Shown piece after piece: positions 7,730-11,398 of a stretch of DNA of 11,398 nucleotides. The notes below the pieces were generated by a model that searched no databases, was not told the origin of the DNA, and worked only from the letters and a program-made list of their open reading frames with translations. The stretch's first letter is position 1. The number at the start of each line of letters is the position of its first letter. The position numbers were made by a program, and so were the translations under genes. The stretch is taken from assembly GCA_964437735.1 (NCBI GenBank), contig CAYTID010000073.1:1-11398 (forward strand). Reading direction: 5' to 3'. Source of the stretch: CAYTID01 sp964437735 (GTDB lineage Bacteria; Bacteroidota; Ignavibacteria; UBA10030; BY39).

Positions 7730-7759
7730 ATTTTACACGATTAAATTCCGGAACTTCAA
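7730..7759 (-). promoter_or_regulatory. Possible sigma-70-type promoter for the dehydratase-glycosyltransferase-SDR genes
   Basis: In the 65-bp gap after rlmB, TTGAAG (rc of 7754-7759) and TAAAAT (rc of 7730-7735) are separated by 18 bp and lie about 30 nt before the dehydratase start. The match is moderate (4/6 and 5/6) in AT-rich DNA, and the host's promoter consensus is unknown, so this is only a candidate. Confidence 0.28.
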
Positions 7760-7766
7760 AAAAAAG

Positions 7767-8525
7767 TTACCAGGAAAGTCTCTTTCTGATTGTTTCGAAC
7801 AATAAAATGCCCGCTGCAACAGAAGCGTTTAGCGAACCGGTTTTACCGAACATCGGAATCTTTACAAGAAAATCACATTTCTCTTTAACAAGCCGCCTGA
7901 TCCCGTATCCTTCACTCCCGATAACTATACCGATCGGTATATTGTAATCGATATCATAAAAATTTTTCTGAGCTTCACCGTCAGCCCCGATTATCCATAA
8001 GCCGTTTTTTTTCAATTCATCCAGAGTTTGAGCGATATTCGTAACCTGTGATATCGGCATATGTTCAACTGCGCCGGCAGAAGATTTTATAACAACGGCA
8101 GAAATTTGAGCTGCGTGATGTTTGGGAATAATCACCCCATGAACTCCGGCGCATTCAGCCGTGCGGATTATTGCCCCAAGATTCTGAGGGTCCTGTATTT
8201 CGTCCAGAATTAAAATAAATGCTTTTTCATTTTTAAAAGATGCAATTTTTATAATTTCATCGATGTCAACAAATTGCTTCGGAGTTATTTTTGCAGCGAC
8301 TCCCTGATTGAAAGATTCACCGGCTATGTCGCTTAGCTTTTTTTGGTCGACTTCCACAACAGGGATCCTTTTTCCCTTTGCCAAAAACTTAATTTTGTCA
8401 ATGATTCCTCCATGTACGCCGTAGAGCAAAAATATCTTTTCGATATTTGTATCTCCTTTTAAAGCTTCAACTACGGGGTTTCTGCCGACGATGATATCGG
8501 CTTGAGGTTTAAGTTTCTTTTCCAC
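7767..8525 (-). CDS. rlmB: 23S rRNA 2'-O-ribose methyltransferase RlmB (TrmH/SpoU family)
   Basis: A 252-residue SPOUT-class methyltransferase that uses S-adenosylmethionine. In E. coli, RlmB methylates the ribose of G2251 in the peptidyl-transferase centre. The N-terminal substrate-binding domain opens with IVGRNPVVEAL (12-22). The three SpoU motifs are present: motif 1 NLGAIIRTAE with N115 and catalytic-type R121, motif 2 IVIGSEGYGI (200-209) and motif 3 IPMFGKTGSLNASVAAGI (223-240). The start is GTG at 8525: an in-frame stop lies at 8538-8540 and no ATG or TTG is between, so GTG is the only standard choice. It overlaps the 3' end of lgt by 17 nt, indicating coupled translation. The related enzyme TrmH is less likely because of the RlmB-type N-terminal domain. 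Confidence 0.93.
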   Translation of the reverse strand: MEKKLKPQADIIVGRNPVVEALKGDTNIEKIFLLYGVHGGIIDKIKFLAKGKRIPVVEVDQKKLSDIAGESFNQGVAAKITPKQFVDIDEIIKIASFKNEKAFILILDEIQDPQNLGAIIRTAECAGVHGVIIPKHHAAQISAVVIKSSAGAVEHMPISQVTNIAQTLDELKKNGLWIIGADGEAQKNFYDIDYNIPIGIVIGSEGYGIRRLVKEKCDFLVKIPMFGKTGSLNASVAAGILLFETIRKRLSW

Positions 8526-9333
8526 TCTTTTTACTGTTTAAGTAAAACAATCCACCGATTCCGATTAACATCAATACTATCGAAATAATCTGAGCTTCCG
8601 ATAATCCTAAAATTACTCGTTTATTAATTCTGATAAACTCAATAAAAAATCTTTCCAAACCGGAAAACACCAAATAAGTCATGAATAATTTTCCGTTTAC
8701 AAGTAATTTTGTTCTTAACTTCCATAAAATTAAGAATATTACAATTGCTGCGATTAATTCGTAAAGAGGAGCCGGATGAACTAATATATTATCCGGGACA
8801 ATGCCATTAACTCCGAATTTTGCTACGATCTCCGGAAAATCTCTAAAAGCCACCGATGGAGGATAAGTCCCATTTTCATACGACATCGCCCACGGAAGGT
8901 CGGTCGGAACACCATAATCCCCGTCTCCGGATAAGTGACATCCGATGCGAGCAATCCCATAGCCAATCATCAGCCCGGGAGCCGCCGCGTCCGTAATGCT
9001 TAACACTTTGATCTTTTTACTGCCCAGATAAATAATAATGACAATCGTAGCAAGAATAAATCCACCATAAAATGTCAGACCCCCGGCAGAAAATAAAGTA
9101 TCAATCGGTGAACGGAGAAAATAATTCCAATTTTCAAATATATGAAATAACTTTGCCCCTACAATACCGCAAACAACAGCTAATAATGTAATTGTCGAAG
9201 CTAAATTTGGGTCGAGTGACTTCCGTTTTAATTCCTTAGTTAGCAAAAAACTTGCAGTAATAAAGGCGAGTCCAAGCATTAAGCCATAACTATAAATAGT
9301 CAGTGGTCCGATTTTTAGTAATTCAGGATACAT
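8509..9333 (-). CDS. lgt: Prolipoprotein diacylglyceryl transferase
   Basis: A 274-residue, multi-helix inner-membrane enzyme. It moves diacylglycerol from phosphatidylglycerol to the lipobox cysteine of prolipoproteins, the first step of lipoprotein maturation. The N terminus (IGPLTIYSYGLMLGLAF) and the core blocks are typical: GGLTFYGGF (84-92), ARIGCHLSGDGDYG (128-141), HPAPLYEL (186-193) and GLERFFIEFIRIN (225-237). By family knowledge, position 89 (Tyr) stands where E. coli has His103, and C132 where E. coli has Asn146; R129, R228 and E232 correspond to conserved residues. I recall these variants from Bacteroidota-related Lgt proteins, so I read the enzyme as active. The ATG lies 10 bp after the unknown 131-residue gene, and the end overlaps rlmB. 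Confidence 0.95.
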   Translation of the reverse strand: MYPELLKIGPLTIYSYGLMLGLAFITASFLLTKELKRKSLDPNLASTITLLAVVCGIVGAKLFHIFENWNYFLRSPIDTLFSAGGLTFYGGFILATIVIIIYLGSKKIKVLSITDAAAPGLMIGYGIARIGCHLSGDGDYGVPTDLPWAMSYENGTYPPSVAFRDFPEIVAKFGVNGIVPDNILVHPAPLYELIAAIVIFLILWKLRTKLLVNGKLFMTYLVFSGLERFFIEFIRINKRVILGLSEAQIISIVLMLIGIGGLFYLNSKKSGKET

Positions 9334-9343
9334 AAGAATATTT

Positions 9344-9739
9344 CTAATTCAATAAAAGATTAATAAAGCGTTGCCGCGATTGTTTTTTTAAGGTTATTTT
9401 TTTCTGAGTAAAACCGATTTCAAAAATATTTTTTTTCCTATCGAGATTTGTAAATTCAAGCGAATAAATTCCGTGCAACAACGGATATTCCCATTTCCCG
9501 ACTGCAGGTCCACCCCCCGGTATCAAAAATTCAGGGGTCCTCAATCCAACTATCTTATATTGAAAAATATCCCCCTTTGATTTTTTCTTAATTACAATCT
9601 CATACTTGAAATTTACAAATTCTTTTGTTGATTCAAGCCGGAAAGAAGTAAACCATTCTTTTTTAATCTCATTATAGATTTGGTTAATAAATAAATTGTA
9701 CTCAAATTTTTCCTGCTCGGGAATTATTTTATCCTTCAT
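9344..9739 (-). CDS. Conserved-looking hypothetical protein coupled to hisS
   Basis: I do not recognise this 131-residue protein. A longer reading starting at 9820 exists, but it would lie 85 nt inside hisS. The ATG at 9739 forms a 4-nt ATGA overlap with the hisS stop and has GGA about 8 nt upstream, so I chose it. The protein is Lys-rich and basic, without signal peptide or transmembrane segment. It begins with a charged, probably helical stretch (1-30). The middle alternates charged and aromatic residues in a beta-like pattern (FKYEIVIKKK, FQYKIVGLR) with a Gly/Pro turn (LIPGGGPAVGKWEYP, about 74-88). The C-terminal tail is basic (KKITLKKQSRQRF). Tight packing between hisS and lgt indicates a real co-translated gene. 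A nucleic-acid or membrane-peripheral role would fit the charge but is speculation. Confidence 0.75.
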   Translation of the reverse strand: MKDKIIPEQEKFEYNLFINQIYNEIKKEWFTSFRLESTKEFVNFKYEIVIKKKSKGDIFQYKIVGLRTPEFLIPGGGPAVGKWEYPLLHGIYSLEFTNLDRKKNIFEIGFTQKKITLKKQSRQRFINLLLN

Positions 9740-10995
9740 TCTTTTTCCGATAAATAATTTGGTAATTGATCCAGTGCAACCTCCTGCTGCATTCCGGTTT
9801 TCATTTGTTTGAGTATCCATTTATTTGATTTGATCTCATTATCACCTAATACGGAAACATATTCGGCATTCTGCCGGCTCGCCTCTCTCATTTGTGATTT
9901 TAAACTGCGGTTCATGAAATCAATTTCACAGGATATTCCCGCTGACCTTAAACGGAAAACCTCCTTGAAAGCATATTTTCGCGAATTATCATCCATTGCT
10001 GCAATGTATAACTTCAAAACTTTCGGCTGAATACTATTATTTTGTTTTTTTTCAAGGACCATTATTAACCGTTCGAGTCCTGCCGCAAAACCAACGGCAG
10101 GAGTGTGTTTGCCCCCTAGTTCCTTTACAAGGAGATCGTATCTCCCGCCACCGAGCAACGCATCCTGAGAGCCTAAATCTTTACTGATTATCTCATAGGC
10201 GGTTTTTGTATAATAATCAAGACCCCGGACAATTTTTCCGTCAACCGTGAAATTTAAATCGCACAATTTTAAATTGTTCTGCAAACTTTCGAAATGACTA
10301 CTACATTCCTGACATAAGTAATCTTTCATGAGCGGAGCGTTTTCAATTAATTTTTTATCAGAATCGTTTTTTGAATCCAGAATTCTCATTGGGTTAGTTT
10401 CGAGACGGCGCTTACTGTCTTCACTCAATTCGTCAGAAACTTTTAAGAGGAATGTTTTTAAAATTTCTTTATAACTCCCGCGGCAAACCTGACAACCAAC
10501 TGAATTAATTTTAACTTCAAAATTATTAATTCCGAATTTTTTATAAATTTCAGATGAGAGTATAATTATTTCTGCATCTATTTCGGCGCTACTCCCTCCG
10601 ATTGCTTCGGCGCCAAACTGATGGAACTGTCGCAACCTTCCCGCTTGAGGCCTCTCCTGACGAAAGGCGGGGGAAATATAATAAACTTTTGTCAACGGTT
10701 GTTGTTCACCCAAATTGTGTTGAATATAGGCCCGGATGGTTGAAGCAGTCATTTCCGGTTTTAGTGTCAGGCTATCTCCCCCTCTATCGGTGAATGTGTA
10801 CATTTCCTTCGCCACAATATCAGTCAAATCTCCTATTCCACGTGCAAACAACGAAGTTTCTTCAAAAATCGGTGTTCTGATTTCTTTATAGTTATAGTGT
10901 TCCATCGATGACATGATAATTTTTTCGATTTCATGCCACACATGAACATCTGCCGGCAAAATATCTTTAGTCCCTTTTATGGATTTGAATTTCAA
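9736..10995 (-). CDS. hisS: Histidine--tRNA ligase (class II)
   Basis: A 419-residue cytosolic enzyme that charges tRNA-His with histidine; the length is normal for bacterial HisRS. The N terminus has the usual SIKGTKDILP. Class II motif 2 is FRQERPQAGRLRQFHQFGAE (111-130), the histidine-specific signatures are RGLDYYT (257-263) and LGGGRYD (281-287), and motif 3 is GFAAGLERL (302-310). The anticodon-binding domain follows (about 325-415). Two CxxC pairs (C168/C171 and C228/C231) flank the insertion domain and could bind zinc. The start is TTG at 10995: the codon just before it is a TAA stop, no other start lies nearby, the protein then begins at the expected place, and AGGA sits 5 nt upstream. 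It follows the PTS-domain gene by 24 bp and overlaps the next gene by 4 nt. Confidence 0.97.
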   Translation of the reverse strand: MKFKSIKGTKDILPADVHVWHEIEKIIMSSMEHYNYKEIRTPIFEETSLFARGIGDLTDIVAKEMYTFTDRGGDSLTLKPEMTASTIRAYIQHNLGEQQPLTKVYYISPAFRQERPQAGRLRQFHQFGAEAIGGSSAEIDAEIIILSSEIYKKFGINNFEVKINSVGCQVCRGSYKEILKTFLLKVSDELSEDSKRRLETNPMRILDSKNDSDKKLIENAPLMKDYLCQECSSHFESLQNNLKLCDLNFTVDGKIVRGLDYYTKTAYEIISKDLGSQDALLGGGRYDLLVKELGGKHTPAVGFAAGLERLIMVLEKKQNNSIQPKVLKLYIAAMDDNSRKYAFKEVFRLRSAGISCEIDFMNRSLKSQMREASRQNAEYVSVLGDNEIKSNKWILKQMKTGMQQEVALDQLPNYLSEKE

Positions 10996-11000
10996 TTATT

Positions 11001-11004
11001 TCCT
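11001..11004 (-). promoter_or_regulatory. Shine-Dalgarno site that supports the TTG start of hisS
   Basis: AGGA (in ACAGGAAA) lies 5 nt before TTG at 10995. With the in-frame TAA at 10996-10998 directly before the TTG, it leaves TTG as the only credible start. Confidence 0.65.
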
Positions 11005-11019
11005 GTCTGAATTTTAATT

Positions 11020-11398
11020 TTATAAATCGAAGTAATTGGCTTCTTCAGTTTTGAAAGCTTCTATTATATCATAAGAAGATTTTAAGCTGAGTAACTTCTG
11101 TCGAAATTCTTCTTTGTTCATTAGTCGTGAAATGCGACTAAGCAGCTTGATGTGTGGTCCTACCATATTTTCTTTTCCAACAAGTAAAAAAACGAGACGA
11201 ACGGGTGTATCGTCGAGCGAATTATAATCAATAGGTTTTTCAGTAATACCGAAAGCCGCCACGATATCCGAGACCGCTTCGGTTTTTCCATGTGGGATTG
11301 CAAAACCATTTCCAACCCCAGTCGACATTATTTTTTCACGTTCAAAAATAGCTTCCCGAACTTTCTGAATATCCAAAACCCGGTCGTGTGATTTCAAT
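11020..11398 (-). CDS. PTS EIIA type-2 (PtsN/fructose-type) domain protein, N terminus outside window
   Basis: The C-terminal 125 or so residues of a PTS_EIIA_2 domain. The frame is open to the right edge; the TTG at 11397 encodes a residue within the fold, and roughly 25-30 N-terminal residues of the domain are missing, so the real start lies off the window. The signature is plain: EREKIMSTGVGNGFAIPHGKTE, with the phospho-accepting His in IPHGK (about residue 36 of the visible part). The core VFLLVGKENMVGPHIKLLSRISRLM follows. Such domains accept phosphate from HPr. Stand-alone versions (PtsN, EIIA-Ntr) are regulatory and often lie in gene clusters without sugar permeases; no EIIB/EIIC is next to this one, which favours a regulatory role. 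Fusion to other domains upstream cannot be excluded. Confidence 0.9.
   Translation of the reverse strand, partial: LKSHDRVLDIQKVREAIFEREKIMSTGVGNGFAIPHGKTEAVSDIVAAFGITEKPIDYNSLDDTPVRLVFLLVGKENMVGPHIKLLSRISRLMNKEEFRQKLLSLKSSYDIIEAFKTEEANYFDL

Noticed and set aside
7743..7752. TTCCGGAA palindrome in the gap after rlmB, considered as a terminator or operator
   Set aside because: It has no loop and no following T-run on the minus strand; an 8-bp palindrome alone is not enough.
9740..9820. Extended N terminus of the unknown gene, starting 85 nt inside hisS
   Set aside because: The ATG at 9739 overlaps the hisS stop as ATGA and has a suitably placed purine-rich site; the extension is simply hisS sequence read in another frame.

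Overview
The window (11,398 bp, AT-rich) reads as a chromosomal segment of a bacterium in or near the Bacteroidota/Chlorobiota/Ignavibacteriota (FCB) assemblage. Four things point there: a giant sensor kinase with 14 'regulator propeller' (Reg_prop) repeats and a Y_Y_Y domain, an NtrX-like sigma-54 activator, a response regulator fused to a SpoIIE-type phosphatase, and an Lgt with the GGLTFYGG / GCHLSGDGDYG motif variants I associate with this assemblage. The phylum is inferred from gene style; no marker in the window proves it.

Layout. The left edge (2-1147, + strand) is the 3' part of an NtrX-like response regulator. It converges, across a 23-bp gap containing a hairpin terminator, with a block of ten genes all on the minus strand that fills the rest of the window. 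In transcription order (right to left) these are: an EIIA/PtsN-type PTS domain protein (cut by the right edge), hisS, an unrecognised 131-residue protein, lgt, rlmB, a pterin-4a-carbinolamine dehydratase, a family 2 glycosyltransferase, an SDR oxidoreductase, the propeller sensor kinase, and the receiver-SpoIIE phosphatase.

Organisation. The housekeeping part (about 7.4-11.4 kb) is tightly packed: hisS overlaps the unknown gene by 4 nt (ATGA), lgt overlaps rlmB by 17 nt, and the dehydratase overlaps the glycosyltransferase by 1 nt (TAATG). hisS starts with TTG and rlmB with GTG. Gaps of 65 bp (before the dehydratase) and 103 bp (before the kinase) are the only places with room for internal promoters.

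Signalling. The kinase and the receiver-phosphatase are 9 bp apart and end at a shared terminator, so they look like a cognate two-component pair. Its likely logic is a periplasmic propeller sensor, then histidine phosphotransfer to a receiver that controls a PP2C phosphatase, probably acting on an anti-sigma/anti-anti-sigma switch encoded elsewhere. This is the most interesting part of the window. No mobile element, CRISPR array, rRNA or tRNA was seen.
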